From Lutimaribacter saemankumensis (GTDB lineage: Bacteria > Pseudomonadota > Alphaproteobacteria > Rhodobacterales > Rhodobacteraceae): DNA of 64,000 nucleotides. Position numbers and translations under genes: made by a program. Positions 18,927-28,269 of the stretch are shown here, piece after piece. Positions within the stretch are counted from its first letter, which is position 1. The number at the start of each line of letters is the position of its first letter. The stretch spans positions 1-64,000 of the forward strand of contig NZ_FNEB01000009.1 in the NCBI RefSeq assembly GCF_900100005.1. Reading direction: 5' to 3'. The notes beneath the pieces are model-generated. The model did not search any database. It saw nothing but the letters and a program-made list of their open reading frames with translations, and was not told where the DNA came from.

Positions 18927-19969
18927 GCGGTGTGCAAACCGTCACAGTCGCCGAAGGCGATGCCGACCAGCGGCTTGATCGCTGGATCAAGCGCCTGTTC
19001 CCGCAGGTGACGCAGGGCATGGTCGAAAAGATGTGCCGCAAGGGCGAATTGCGCGTGGATGGCGGCCGGGTCAAGGCGAACACCCGTGTGCAGGCCGGCC
19101 AGCAGGTGCGCATCCCGCCATTGCCCGATCCCGGCACAAAACCCGCGCCGCAATCCAGTGGCCGTGTGTCCGAGGCCGATGCCCGCATGATCCGCGATTG
19201 CGTGATCTACATGGATGACCACATCATCGCGCTGAACAAGCCGCCGGGGCTGCCCACGCAAGGCGGAAGCAAGCAGACAAAGCATGTCGATGGCCTGTCC
19301 GAGGCGCTGCAATACGATTACGAGGAAAAGCCACGCCTCGTGCACCGGCTGGACAAGGATACATCGGGCGTTTTGCTGCTGGCGCGCACACGCGCGGTGG
19401 CGCAGGCGTTGACGGCGGCGATGAGGCACAAGGAAACCCGCAAGATTTACTGGGCGCTCGTCGCCGGGGTGCCGACGCCTTATCTGGGCGAAATCCGCTT
19501 TGGCCTGGTCAAGGCCAAGGGGCACGGCAAGGGCGGCGAGGGTGAAAAGATGCTCTGCGTCCACCCCCGCGACATGGACAAGACCCCGGGCGCGAAACGC
19601 GCGCACACGCTTTATGCCACGCTTTACCGCGTGGCCAGCCGTGCCTCCTGGGTCGCGCTCGAACCGATCACGGGCCGGACACACCAGTTGCGCGCGCATA
19701 TGGCCGAGATCGGGCACCCGATCATCGGCGACGGGAAATATGGTGGGTCCGGGCAGGAAAATCTTGGCGATGGCTGGGGCGCGCAATTGGGCGGGATCAT
19801 TTCCAAGAAGCTGCACCTGCATGCGCGGATGATGCGGTTCGAGCATCCCGTCACGCGCAAGGAAATCACCGTGACGGCGCCCTTGCCCGAGCACATGAAG
19901 CAAAGCTGGGACACGTTGGGCTGGGCCGAGGATATCGCCGCCGAAGACCCGTTCGAGCAGATCCGATGA
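18923..19969 (+). CDS. RluC/RluD-family 23S rRNA pseudouridine synthase
   Basis: 348 residues from the ATG at 18923, which overlaps the crcB stop (ATGA); an overlapping longer frame through crcB is spurious. An S4 RNA-binding domain spans about 14-75. The catalytic block HRLDKDTSGVLLLAR has the nucleophile Asp144. Later motifs are ITGRTHQLRAHM and GHPIIGDGKYGG. It isomerises specific uridines in 23S rRNA; RluC is more likely than RluD, but the target position is not deducible. ATGA overlap with the next gene. Confidence 0.93.
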   Translation: MSGVQTVTVAEGDADQRLDRWIKRLFPQVTQGMVEKMCRKGELRVDGGRVKANTRVQAGQQVRIPPLPDPGTKPAPQSSGRVSEADARMIRDCVIYMDDHIIALNKPPGLPTQGGSKQTKHVDGLSEALQYDYEEKPRLVHRLDKDTSGVLLLARTRAVAQALTAAMRHKETRKIYWALVAGVPTPYLGEIRFGLVKAKGHGKGGEGEKMLCVHPRDMDKTPGAKRAHTLYATLYRVASRASWVALEPITGRTHQLRAHMAEIGHPIIGDGKYGGSGQENLGDGWGAQLGGIISKKLHLHARMMRFEHPVTRKEITVTAPLPEHMKQSWDTLGWAEDIAAEDPFEQIR

Positions 19970-20649
19970 CACGCCCCCTGCGCCTGATCCTGTTCGATGT
20001 CGACGGCACGCTGGTCGACAGTCAGGCCGATATCGTGGCGTCGATGCAGGCGGCCTTTGATGCGGTCGGCCATCCCTTTCCGGCGCGCGAAACGGTGTTG
20101 GGCATCGTCGGGCTTTCGCTCGACGTGGCGATGACGCGATTGGCGCCGGGGTTGGCGGTGCGCGACCACGACCAGATGGTCGCCGCCTACAAGGACAGCT
20201 ATGTGCGGCTGCGCGCCGAAAAGGGCGCGGCGTCTTCGCCGCTGTTTCCCGGTGCGCGCGCCGTTCTGGATGCGCTTGGGGTGCAGGAGGATTACCTGTT
20301 GGGTGTGGCCACCGGCAAATCCCGGCGCGGGTTGGATGCTTTGTTCGACAGCCACGATCTGCGCGATGTTTTCGTGACCGAGCAGGTCGCCGATCATCAT
20401 CCGTCGAAACCGCACCCATCGATGGTGATGGCGGCCATGGCGGAAACCGGGGTCGATCCGCAGAACACCGTTGTGATAGGCGATACGGTGTTCGACATGC
20501 AGATGGCCCGCGCGGCCGGCGCGCATGGTATCGGTGTCGGTTGGGGGTATCATCCGGCAGAGGACTTGCGCAGCCATGCCCGCCATGTGATTGACGGGTT
20601 CGATCAGCTGCCCGGGTGTCTTGACGAACTATGGGAGAGCATGACGTGA
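19966..20649 (+). CDS. HAD-family hydrolase (phosphoglycolate phosphatase-like)
   Basis: 227 residues of the HAD superfamily. Motif I DVDGTLVDS gives nucleophile Asp11 and acid Asp13; motif II is in GVATGKS; motif III Lys is in HPSKPHP; motif IV is VVIGDTVFDMQMA. It resembles Gph-type enzymes that hydrolyse phosphoglycolate or similar phosphate esters, but the true substrate cannot be told. It is coupled by 4-bp overlaps to the pseudouridine synthase before it and the ATP12 gene after it. Confidence 0.88.
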   Translation: MTRPLRLILFDVDGTLVDSQADIVASMQAAFDAVGHPFPARETVLGIVGLSLDVAMTRLAPGLAVRDHDQMVAAYKDSYVRLRAEKGAASSPLFPGARAVLDALGVQEDYLLGVATGKSRRGLDALFDSHDLRDVFVTEQVADHHPSKPHPSMVMAAMAETGVDPQNTVVIGDTVFDMQMARAAGAHGIGVGWGYHPAEDLRSHARHVIDGFDQLPGCLDELWESMT

Positions 20650-21356
20650 GCGAATGGAAGGCCAAGAGGTTCTGGAAAGAGGCCACCGTGACCGAGCAGG
20701 ACGGCGGTTTCGGCGTTGCGCTTGACGGCCGTCCCGTGCGAACGCCCGCCAAGGCCCCCCTGGTCGTGCCGGGCCGGTCGATGGCCGGGGAAATCGCCGC
20801 CGAATGGGATGCCCAGCAAGGCGAGATCGATCCCAACACCATGCCGTTTACCCGCTCGGCCAATGCCGCGATCGACAAGGTGCGCGTCCAGCATTCCGAA
20901 GTGGCGGACATGATCGCGGATTACGGCGACAGCGACTTGCTGTGCTATCGGGCCGACGCGCCAGGCGAACTGGTCGCGCGCCAGGCCGCCGCGTGGGATC
21001 CGTTGCTGGACTGGGCCGCGCAAGAGCTGAATGCCCGCCTGATCGTCGCGCAGGGCGTCATGCACGTGCCGCAACCTGCCGATGCGATTGCCCGCCTTCG
21101 CGGTGAAGTGCACAAACTCGATGCATTCCGGCTGACGGCGTTTCACGATTTGGTGAGCCTTTCGGGTTCGCTTATTATCGGTTTTGCCAGTGCACGCGGG
21201 CATCTGGACGCACAAGAGGCGTGGGAGTTGTCGCGCATCGACGAAGCTTGGCAGATCGAACAGTGGGGCGAAGATGAAGAAGCCGCCGCGCAAGCCGGGA
21301 TAAAGCGCCAGGCCTTTCTGCATGCCAAGCGTTTCTTTGACGAAAGCGCCGCCTGA
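20646..21356 (+). CDS. ATP12-family F1-ATPase assembly chaperone (GTG start)
   Basis: 236 residues from GTG at 20646, overlapping the previous stop as GTGA; an ATG 15 bp earlier is possible but would lie inside the HAD gene. Product starts VSEWKAKRFWKEATV and has PVRTPAKAPLVVP, EWDAQQGEIDPNTMPFTR and SDLLCYRAD, all ATP12 marks. In mitochondria and alphaproteobacteria, ATP12 binds the F1 alpha subunit before hexamer assembly. No ATP synthase genes are in the window. Confidence 0.92.
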   Translation: MSEWKAKRFWKEATVTEQDGGFGVALDGRPVRTPAKAPLVVPGRSMAGEIAAEWDAQQGEIDPNTMPFTRSANAAIDKVRVQHSEVADMIADYGDSDLLCYRADAPGELVARQAAAWDPLLDWAAQELNARLIVAQGVMHVPQPADAIARLRGEVHKLDAFRLTAFHDLVSLSGSLIIGFASARGHLDAQEAWELSRIDEAWQIEQWGEDEEAAAQAGIKRQAFLHAKRFFDESAA

Positions 21357-21565
21357 TAAGGCAACACGTCAAATTGCCCTTAAGTCAGCCTGCCCGTTTC
21401 ATCACTTCTGGGGATAGTTTACTTGACCTTTGGTGATGAATCCTTCCAAAGTTAGGCCGCTGACATGGGGGGAACACCCTCTACAGTTTCGTGTGCGGCC
21501 TTGGTAAACATGGCTGTGCTAACCGCCCTGTAAGAAGTCGGGCGGAAAATCAGGAAGAGGTAAAC

Positions 21566-22582
21566 ATGAAAAAATCCGTATTTCTTGGCGCGCTGACGGT
21601 TGCTGGCCTGACGGCTGGCGCAGCGGCGGCCGCGACGCTGGACGATGTCAAAGCGCGGGGCAAGCTGAACTGTGGCGTGACGACTGGCCTGGTGGGCTTT
21701 GCCGCACCCGATGCCAACGGCAACTGGGAAGGGTTTGACGTGGGGGTGTGCCGCGCTGTTGCAGCGGCCGTTCTGGGCGATCCGATGGCAGTGGAATTCG
21801 TCCCCACCACCGGCAAGACCCGCTTTACCGCTCTGGCATCGGGCGAAATCGACATGCTGGCGCGTAACACCACCTGGACGTTCTCGCGCGATGTCGATCT
21901 GAAGTTCGAATTCGTCGGGATCAACTATTACGACGGTCAGGGGTTCATGGTGCCCAAGGCACTGGGCGTGAGCTCGGCCAAGGAACTCGACGGTGCGACC
22001 GTCTGCATCCAGACCGGCACCACGACCGAGCTGAACCTGGCGGATTTCTTCCGCACCAACAACATCAGCTACGAGCCGGTTCCGATCGAAACCAACGCCG
22101 AAGCGCAGCCGCTGTACCTGGAAGGTGCATGTGACGTGTACACCACCGACGCTTCGGGCCTGGCCGCAACGCGCGCCGCGTTCGAAAACCCCGGTGATCA
22201 CATCATCCTGCCGGAAATCATCTCGAAAGAGCCGCTGGGCCCGCTGGTCCGCCACGGTGACAACGAGTGGGGCGATGTCGTCCGCTGGTCGCTCAACGCG
22301 CTGATCGCAGCAGAAGAGCTGGGCGTGACCTCGGCCAATGTCGACGAACTGGCTCAGGGCACCAACAACCCCGAGATCAACCGTCTTCTGGGCACCGAAG
22401 GCACGCTGGGCGAAATGCTCGGCCTCGACGCCGATTGGGCCGCACGCGCCATCAAGGCCGTGGGCAACTACGGCGAAGTGTTCGAAAAGAACATCGGCGA
22501 GAACACCCCGATTGGTCTGGCGCGCGGCCTGAACGCGCAGTGGACCGATGGCGGCCTGCTCTACAGCCCGCCCTTCCGCTGA
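21566..22582 (+). CDS. Amino-acid ABC transporter, periplasmic binding protein (BztA/AapJ)
   Basis: 338 residues from the ATG at 21566 (AGGAAGAGG ribosome site); a signal peptide of about 22 residues ends in AAAAA. Mature start TLDDVKARGKLNCGV and blocks GFDVGVCRAVAAAVLGDP, VQTG-like VCIQTGTTTELNLADFF and GACDVYTTDASGLAA fit the AapJ/BztA group. BztA of Rhodobacter capsulatus takes up Glu, Gln, Asp and Asn; AapJ of rhizobia is broader. It is followed by a strong hairpin and then the permease genes. The 209-bp region upstream holds no gene; no convincing promoter was recognised. Confidence 0.94.
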   Translation: MKKSVFLGALTVAGLTAGAAAAATLDDVKARGKLNCGVTTGLVGFAAPDANGNWEGFDVGVCRAVAAAVLGDPMAVEFVPTTGKTRFTALASGEIDMLARNTTWTFSRDVDLKFEFVGINYYDGQGFMVPKALGVSSAKELDGATVCIQTGTTTELNLADFFRTNNISYEPVPIETNAEAQPLYLEGACDVYTTDASGLAATRAAFENPGDHIILPEIISKEPLGPLVRHGDNEWGDVVRWSLNALIAAEELGVTSANVDELAQGTNNPEINRLLGTEGTLGEMLGLDADWAARAIKAVGNYGEVFEKNIGENTPIGLARGLNAQWTDGGLLYSPPFR

Positions 22583-22593
22583 TCTGCCTGATG

Positions 22594-22620
22594 AAAGGGC
22601 GCGGGTAACCCGCGCCCTTT
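22594..22620 (+). terminator. Intra-operon hairpin between binding protein and permease genes
   Basis: AAAGGGCGCGGG (22594-22605) pairs perfectly with 22609-22620 around TAA, followed by CTTTATCC. Such stems usually stabilise or trim the binding-protein message so that it is made in excess over the membrane subunits. Confidence 0.85.
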
Positions 22621-22718
22621 CTTTATCCTGAATAATCATACGTTCCGTCCCTGCCATTCGAACAAGACGCGAAAATCGCGCGGGCAGGACCAAGACGGAC
22701 AATCCAGGGAACACAGAT

Positions 22719-23933
22719 ATGGCGACATACTCCGATCCGCCGGCCGGGTCGTTCCAGCTTTCGCAGCTGATCAACGACACCCGTTACCGATCCTACACAT
22801 TCCAGATTATCGCGCTGATTGCCCTGTTCGGGGCGATGGCCTACCTGGTCAGCAACCTGTTGGCCAACCTGCAGGCCGCCGGTCTGAATATCAGTTACGA
22901 GTTCCTGGGTGAGCCTGCAGGCTATGACATCAACCAGACCCTCGTAGATTACAACAGCCAGTCCACGCATCTGCGCGCCGCTATCGTGGGCGTCCTGAAC
23001 ACGCTGCTCGTGGCGTTTCTGGGCTGTCTCATGGCCACCGTGATCGGTGTGGTCGTGGGGGTTCTGCGCCTCAGCCCGAACTGGCTGATCCGCAAGTTGA
23101 TGGCCGTTTACGTGGAGATCTTCCGCAACGTGCCCGTGCTGATCTGGATCCTCATCATCATGGCGATCTTTGTCGCGGTCCTGCCGCAGCCACGGGATTT
23201 CCGGGGCGACAACGCCGAGGCGTCGATGCTGTGGGGCATGTTCGCCTTTACCGGGCGGGGATTCTATTTCCCGATGCCGGTTTTCGGCGCTGGATCGGGC
23301 GTTGTCGGCGCTGTCTTCGTCGCGTCGATCGTCGGTATTTTCGGGTATCGCCGTTACGCCAAGAAAAAGCTATTTGACGAGGGCAAGCTGCTGCCGGTCT
23401 TCTGGCCGTCCGTTGCGCTGTTTTTCGTTCCCGCGATACTGGCGTATCTCGTTATGGGCCGACCGATCGGGATGGAATATCCCGCGCTCAAGGGCTTCAA
23501 CTTTCAGGGTGGCATCTTCGCGCGCAACTCGCTCATTTCGCTTTGGTTCGCGTTGTCGATCTACACGGCGGCGTTCATTGCCGAAAACGTCCGTGCGGGG
23601 ATCCTTGCGATTTCCAAGGGGCAGACCGAAGCGGCGGCAAGCCTGGGCCTGCGTCCCAACCGGATCATGAACCTCGTGATCCTGCCGCAGGCGTTGCGGG
23701 TGATCATTCCGCCGCTGATCTCGCAGTATCTGAACCTGACCAAGAACAGCTCGCTTGCGATTGCGGTGGGCTACATGGACCTGACCGGTACTCTGGGCGG
23801 CATCACGCTGAACCAGACGGGCCGGGCGATCGAGTGCGTTCTGCTGCTGATGCTGTTCTATCTGACGATCAGCCTTGCCATCTCGGCGATCATGAACGCG
23901 TACAACAACGCCGTGAAGCTGAAGGAGCGCTGA
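22719..23933 (+). CDS. Amino-acid ABC transporter permease (BztB/AapQ)
   Basis: 404 residues, long for a polar amino-acid permease, as BztB and AapQ are. The N-terminal segment at about 28-52 is followed by a periplasmic loop and then the permease core. The EAA loop is visible as AAASLGLRPNRIMNLVILPQALRVIIPPL at about 305-333. It forms the inner-membrane channel with the next gene, which starts one base after its stop. Confidence 0.93.
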   Translation: MATYSDPPAGSFQLSQLINDTRYRSYTFQIIALIALFGAMAYLVSNLLANLQAAGLNISYEFLGEPAGYDINQTLVDYNSQSTHLRAAIVGVLNTLLVAFLGCLMATVIGVVVGVLRLSPNWLIRKLMAVYVEIFRNVPVLIWILIIMAIFVAVLPQPRDFRGDNAEASMLWGMFAFTGRGFYFPMPVFGAGSGVVGAVFVASIVGIFGYRRYAKKKLFDEGKLLPVFWPSVALFFVPAILAYLVMGRPIGMEYPALKGFNFQGGIFARNSLISLWFALSIYTAAFIAENVRAGILAISKGQTEAAASLGLRPNRIMNLVILPQALRVIIPPLISQYLNLTKNSSLAIAVGYMDLTGTLGGITLNQTGRAIECVLLLMLFYLTISLAISAIMNAYNNAVKLKER

Positions 23934-23934
23934 G

Positions 23935-25230
23935 ATGAGCGATACGCACGCACAATCCGTCGCTTTCGTCCGCGACACGATGCTGCCCGAACAGGCGCCG
24001 CCCGCATCCGAGGCCGGCGTGGTCAAGTGGATGCGGGAAAACCTGTTTCCCGGCCCCGTCAACACGATCCTGACGCTGCTGGCGATCTATTTCATCTACA
24101 AGATCGTCGCCGGGTCGCTGCCCTGGTTCTGGAACGGGATCTGGACGACGTCGTCGCTGGCGGAATGCCGCGAAATCCTGCAAGGGGCGACGGGCGGCTG
24201 TTTCTCGGTTCTGACCGAACGCTGGAACCAGTTGCTTTTCGGGTTCAAGTATCCGTCCGATCAATATTGGCGCCCCCTTGTGGCTTTCATCCTGCTGGCG
24301 GTGGCAGTGGCGCCCGTGCTGTTCGCACATCTGCCGCGCAAGATGCTGCTTTTCACGGGGATCTACCCCTTCCTGGCCTTCTGGCTGATCTGGGGCGGAA
24401 CGATCCTGTCGCCGCTTATGGTGCTGATTGGCGTCTTGGCTGGTCTTGCCGCTTTCCGCCGGATCGAAGCCTCGGGTTTCGCCATGGCGGCGCTGGCCGG
24501 GCTGGTGACAGCGGTGGTGATCTGGTGGCTGGGCGGGTTCCTCGCTTCGGCCGCATCGGGCGTTCTTGCACTGGAGGCCGTGCCGTCGCGTGACATGGGC
24601 GGCTTCATGCTGAACATGATCCTGGGCACGGTCTGCGTTTCGCTGTCGCTGCCGATCGGCATCCTGCTGGCGCTGGGCAGACAAAGCCACATGCCGATCA
24701 TCAAGTGGATCTGCGTGGTGTTCATCGAGTTCATTCGCGGTGTGCCGCTGATCACGCTGTTGTTCGTGGCAAACGTGGTGCTGTCCTATTTCTTTCCGCC
24801 GGAAACCAATCTCGACCTGATCATCCGCGTGATCATCATGATCACCGCCTTCGCCTCGGCCTATATCGCCGAGGTGGTTCGGGGTGGCCTGGCGGCGTTG
24901 CCGCGGGGGCAGTACGAGGCGGCAGACAGTCTCGGGCTGGATTACGCGCAGTCGATGCGCCTGATCATCCTGCCGCAGGCGCTGAAGATTTCGATCCCCG
25001 GCATCGTGAACGTGGCGGTGGGGCTGTTCAAGGACACCACGCTTGTCTCGGTCATTTCGATGTTCGACCTGGTCGGCATGATCCGGGGGCCGATCCTGGC
25101 CTCGACGGAATGGAACGGCGTCTACTGGGAACTGTGGGGCTTTGCGGTCCTGACGTTCTTTGTCGTCTGCTATGGCATCTCGCAATATTCGCAATGGCTG
25201 GAGCGTCAGCTTCAGCGCGATCATCGTTAA
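23935..25230 (+). CDS. Amino-acid ABC transporter permease (BztC/AapM)
   Basis: 431 residues, second permease of the pair. Several hydrophobic segments in about 35-235 precede the permease core; the EAA loop is ADSLGLDYAQSMRLIILPQALKISIPGI at about 325-352. The start ATG at 23935 follows the previous stop by one base with GGAGCG upstream, so translation is coupled. It completes the heterodimeric channel. Confidence 0.93.
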   Translation: MSDTHAQSVAFVRDTMLPEQAPPASEAGVVKWMRENLFPGPVNTILTLLAIYFIYKIVAGSLPWFWNGIWTTSSLAECREILQGATGGCFSVLTERWNQLLFGFKYPSDQYWRPLVAFILLAVAVAPVLFAHLPRKMLLFTGIYPFLAFWLIWGGTILSPLMVLIGVLAGLAAFRRIEASGFAMAALAGLVTAVVIWWLGGFLASAASGVLALEAVPSRDMGGFMLNMILGTVCVSLSLPIGILLALGRQSHMPIIKWICVVFIEFIRGVPLITLLFVANVVLSYFFPPETNLDLIIRVIIMITAFASAYIAEVVRGGLAALPRGQYEAADSLGLDYAQSMRLIILPQALKISIPGIVNVAVGLFKDTTLVSVISMFDLVGMIRGPILASTEWNGVYWELWGFAVLTFFVVCYGISQYSQWLERQLQRDHR

Positions 25231-25245
25231 GGAAAGGTCTGTCCA

Positions 25246-26013
25246 ATGGCTGAACAGGCACAAATGACTGTCTCGGACGAGGTGGCGATCACCATCGAGA
25301 ACATGAACAAGTGGTACGGCAGCTTTCATGTGCTGCGCGACATCAACCTGACCGTGAATCGCGGCGAACGCATCGTCATCGCGGGGCCGTCGGGGTCGGG
25401 GAAATCCACGCTCATCCGCTGCATCAACGCGCTGGAGGAACACCAGAAGGGCAAGATCGTGGTGGATGGCACGCTGCTGTCCTCGGATCTCAAGAACATC
25501 GACAAGATCCGGTCGGAAGTCGGCATGGTGTTCCAGCACTTCAACCTGTTTCCGCACCTGACGATCCTGGAAAACTGCACCCTCGCGCCGATCTGGGTCC
25601 GCAAGATTCCCAAGAAGCAGGCCGAAGAAACGGCGATGCATTTCCTGGAAAAGGTGAAGATCCCCGAACAGGCCGACAAGTATCCCGGCCAGTTGTCCGG
25701 CGGTCAGCAGCAGCGCGTGGCAATCGCGCGGTCGCTGTGCATGCGTCCGCGGATCATGCTGTTCGACGAACCGACCTCGGCGCTCGACCCGGAAATGATC
25801 AAGGAAGTGCTCGACACCATGGTGAGCCTTGCCGAAGAAGGCATGACCATGCTGTGCGTGACCCACGAAATGGGCTTTGCCCGCCAGGTGGCAAACCGGG
25901 TGATCTTCATGGACCAGGGCCAGATCGTGGAACAGAACGAACCCGAAGAGTTCTTCAACAACCCACAAAGCGACCGGACAAAGCTGTTCCTCAGCCAGAT
26001 CCTGGGACACTGA
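25246..26013 (+). CDS. Amino-acid ABC transporter ATPase (BztD/AapP)
   Basis: 255 residues. Walker [10 protein letters not shown] at about 47-55, Q-loop [12 protein letters not shown], signature LSGGQQQR, Walker [16 protein letters not shown] and switch His in CVTHEMGFA are all intact. It powers the Bzt/Aap importer. Start at 25246 follows AAGGAAAGG; a second ATG six codons later is possible. It is last in the operon. Confidence 0.95.
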   Translation: MAEQAQMTVSDEVAITIENMNKWYGSFHVLRDINLTVNRGERIVIAGPSGSGKSTLIRCINALEEHQKGKIVVDGTLLSSDLKNIDKIRSEVGMVFQHFNLFPHLTILENCTLAPIWVRKIPKKQAEETAMHFLEKVKIPEQADKYPGQLSGGQQQRVAIARSLCMRPRIMLFDEPTSALDPEMIKEVLDTMVSLAEEGMTMLCVTHEMGFARQVANRVIFMDQGQIVEQNEPEEFFNNPQSDRTKLFLSQILGH

Positions 26014-26074
26014 TCCACGCTTATCAAGCCTGCCGGCTTTCTTCGCGACGAGGCCCGGCAGGACCGATGAGCGG

Positions 26075-27190
26075 CTAGACCCAAACGCGCCGCCGGGCCT
26101 GCAGAACCTGCACCCGGCGGCGCAATTCGTCTGACACGGGGCCGTCGTGGGCGGGGTCGCGCAGCGTATCGACCAGGCGGTCTGGCCGTTCGCCGCCCCG
26201 CCGCCGCCAGCTAAGCCCGGCCAGCACGGCGCGCGCCTGTTCGGGAAGGCGGTCGGGGATTTCATGCCCGTTCAGCGTGGCCCAGACCCCGGTCCAGAGC
26301 CGCCCGACCGTCCAGGGATTGTAGCCGCCCCCGCCCAGCACCAGCAGGCGGGGCGCCATCGTGCGCAGCGCGGCCACGCAGGCCCAATGCGCGTTGTTCG
26401 ACATTTCCAGCCGGGAAAGCGGGTCTTCGGTCACCGCATCGGCACCACATTGCAAAACGACCGCCTCGGGCCGCATATCGGCCACGGCAGGTAGTATGAC
26501 CTCGTGCAGGGCCAGGGCAAAGCCGCTGTCATTGGTCCCGCGCGGCAGTGGCAGGTTGATCGCCTGCGCGCCGGCCCGGTCCTCCAGCCCGCCGGTAAAG
26601 GGCCAGCGCCGTTCCTCGTGGGTGGAAACCATCAGAATGCGCGGGTCGCCGTGGAATGCCGCCGCCACGCCATCGCAATGATGCGCATCGATATCGACAT
26701 AGGCGATGCGCGTCAGCCCCTGCGCCAGAAGCGCCTTGATCGCCAGCACCGGATCGTTGAGATAACAGAACCCGCCCGCGTGATCGGGCATGCCATGATG
26801 CGTGCCGCCGCCGGGGTTGTAGACGACACCGCCCCGCGCGATCAGGTCCGCCGCAAGCAGCGATCCGCCGGCCGATGTTGCGGGTCTGCGGAAAATCTCG
26901 GGGAAGACCGGGTTTGACAGCGTTCCGATCTGGTGGCGGGCGCGTGTGGCCGGATCGACCGCGCCCGTCCTTTCGGCGTCTTGCAATGCGGCGATATAGT
27001 CGGATGTGTGAAAGGTCTGCAAGGCGGCGGGCTTGGCCCTCGGGCTTGTCCGGTACTGCGCGCGCGGCAGCCATCCCAAGGCGCGTGACAGGTCAATCAC
27101 CGTCGGCACCCTCGGGATCGCCAGCGGATGCAGTGTGCCATAGCTCGATCCGCGATAGATCTCGGACCCTATGAAAACGGGCGTCATCAT
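26075..27190 (-). CDS. AcuC-like histone-deacetylase-family protein
   Basis: 371 residues from the ATG at 27190 (MMTPVFIGSEIYRGSSYG); the open frame runs 81 codons further upstream but lacks a plausible start there. The deacetylase fold is shown by NPGGGTHHGMPDHAGGFCYLND (active-site His pair) and VDIDAHHCDG (zinc-binding Asp and His), with the second zinc Asp in LQCGADA. Bacterial members deacetylate acetyl-CoA synthetase (AcuC) or polyamines; which applies here is open. It is convergent with the bzt operon. Confidence 0.9.
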   Translation of the reverse strand: MMTPVFIGSEIYRGSSYGTLHPLAIPRVPTVIDLSRALGWLPRAQYRTSPRAKPAALQTFHTSDYIAALQDAERTGAVDPATRARHQIGTLSNPVFPEIFRRPATSAGGSLLAADLIARGGVVYNPGGGTHHGMPDHAGGFCYLNDPVLAIKALLAQGLTRIAYVDIDAHHCDGVAAAFHGDPRILMVSTHEERRWPFTGGLEDRAGAQAINLPLPRGTNDSGFALALHEVILPAVADMRPEAVVLQCGADAVTEDPLSRLEMSNNAHWACVAALRTMAPRLLVLGGGGYNPWTVGRLWTGVWATLNGHEIPDRLPEQARAVLAGLSWRRRGGERPDRLVDTLRDPAHDGPVSDELRRRVQVLQARRRVWV

Positions 27191-27291
27191 ACCGGCGAGG
27201 TTAGACCAGCCCGGCACGGGGAAAAGCCCGGAATGCCACCAGGGGAAAATTTTTTGCACCGGTGAAACTTTTCTCGCGTTCCTGCGTGTCT

Positions 27292-27326
27292 GGTTGTGAG
27301 CCCGGGAGAACTCCGGGCACACAACC
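27292..27326 (+). promoter_or_regulatory. Inverted repeat in the leader of the secreted-protein gene
   Basis: GGTTGTG (27292-27298) pairs with CACAACC (27320-27326), with an inner CCCGG/CCGGG stem. It lies 21 bp before the ATG at 27348, probably inside the 5' untranslated region, and may stabilise the message or act as an attenuator. Confidence 0.45.
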
Positions 27327-27347
27327 TTAGAAAAGGGAGACACTTTC

Positions 27348-27761
27348 ATGCGTTTCATTCTTGCCGCTACTGCATTCACCGCCCTGGGCAGCATCGCGAT
27401 TGCCGGGGGACATGGCATGGCACCCGCCGTCAAGGCGATGGATCAGTCGGTCGCCAATGGCGTCGTATCCGCCGAAACAGTCACCGCCGAAAAGAACGGC
27501 TGGCTGGTCGTCCACCGCACCGATGCCGCGATGAAGCCGGGCCCGGTTGTGGGCCACGCGCCGCTGCGTGCCGGTGAAAACGCCGATGTCGCTGCAATCC
27601 TGACCGAAGCGGTCGCGCCCGGTGACATGCTGATGCTGATGGTGCATGGCGAAGATGGCGGCATGCAGACCGGCATCTTCGAATACACCCTCGGCGCCAA
27701 GGAAGATGGTCCGGTGCGTGTTGACGGAAATCTTGTGATGACCGTGATCACCGCGCAGTAA
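27348..27761 (+). CDS. Secreted DUF7282-like protein of unknown function
   Basis: 137 residues. A signal peptide of about 19 residues (ends IAIAGG) is followed by a single domain of about 105 residues with WLVVHRTD, GPVVGHAPLRAGEN and the acidic DGPVRVDG near the end. The His/Asp-rich beta-sandwich pattern resembles DUF7282, a domain of unknown role best known from archaeal surface proteins. A GGGAGA ribosome site is present. It is flanked by a minus-strand deacetylase and a minus-strand phosphatase, so it is monocistronic. Confidence 0.75.
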   Translation: MRFILAATAFTALGSIAIAGGHGMAPAVKAMDQSVANGVVSAETVTAEKNGWLVVHRTDAAMKPGPVVGHAPLRAGENADVAAILTEAVAPGDMLMLMVHGEDGGMQTGIFEYTLGAKEDGPVRVDGNLVMTVITAQ

Positions 27762-27779
27762 CGCAAACTGCCGCGCGGG

Positions 27780-28265
27780 TCACTCCAACTCGCGCGGCAC
27801 CACGAAATCCACCGGGTTGCCGCCACCGGGGTTAACCTGCGTCCAGTCCGCGGTGTCGAAATCCGCAACCAGCGTTGCGCAGGTCGGATAGTCGAAAAAC
27901 CGCGGATGATGGGGCGGCGTTCTGACAAGCATCTCGGCCAGTTCAGCGATGCCGGGATTGTGCCCGATCATCAGGACCGTATTGCCGGCAGCGCCCCGCA
28001 AGACGCGCAGCATGGTGTCGGGCGACGCGTGATACAGTGCCTTTTCATACGACACAGGCGCGTCGATCTGCAGCCCGGCCAGTGTTTCGCGGGTGCGGGT
28101 CGCGGTCGAGCAAAGGGTTCGGTCCGGCAGATACCCATGGCTGCGCATCCAGTCGCCCATCGCACGGGCCGAGCGCGCGCCGCGTGCATTGAGCGGGCGG
28201 TCATGGTCGCGGGTGGCAAAGCTTGACCAGTCGGACTTGGCGTGGCGCATCAGGATCAGGCGCAT
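27780..28265 (-). CDS. SixA-like phosphohistidine phosphatase
   Basis: 161 residues of the histidine phosphatase superfamily. The catalytic RHAKSDW (Arg7, His8) opens the protein and the second catalytic His is in MIGHNPG at about 100-106. SixA of E. coli acts on phosphohistidine in the nitrogen phosphotransferase system; the substrate here is not proven. It follows the 4Fe-4S gene by 4 nt on the same strand, after argB, so all three probably share a transcript. Confidence 0.88.
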   Translation of the reverse strand: MRLILMRHAKSDWSSFATRDHDRPLNARGARSARAMGDWMRSHGYLPDRTLCSTATRTRETLAGLQIDAPVSYEKALYHASPDTMLRVLRGAAGNTVLMIGHNPGIAELAEMLVRTPPHHPRFFDYPTCATLVADFDTADWTQVNPGGGNPVDFVVPRELE

Positions 28266-28269
28266 CCGT

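Noticed and set aside
23890-26265. 791-codon minus-strand open frame
   Set aside because: It is antisense to the intact Bzt/Aap permease and ATPase genes and has no recognisable domain.
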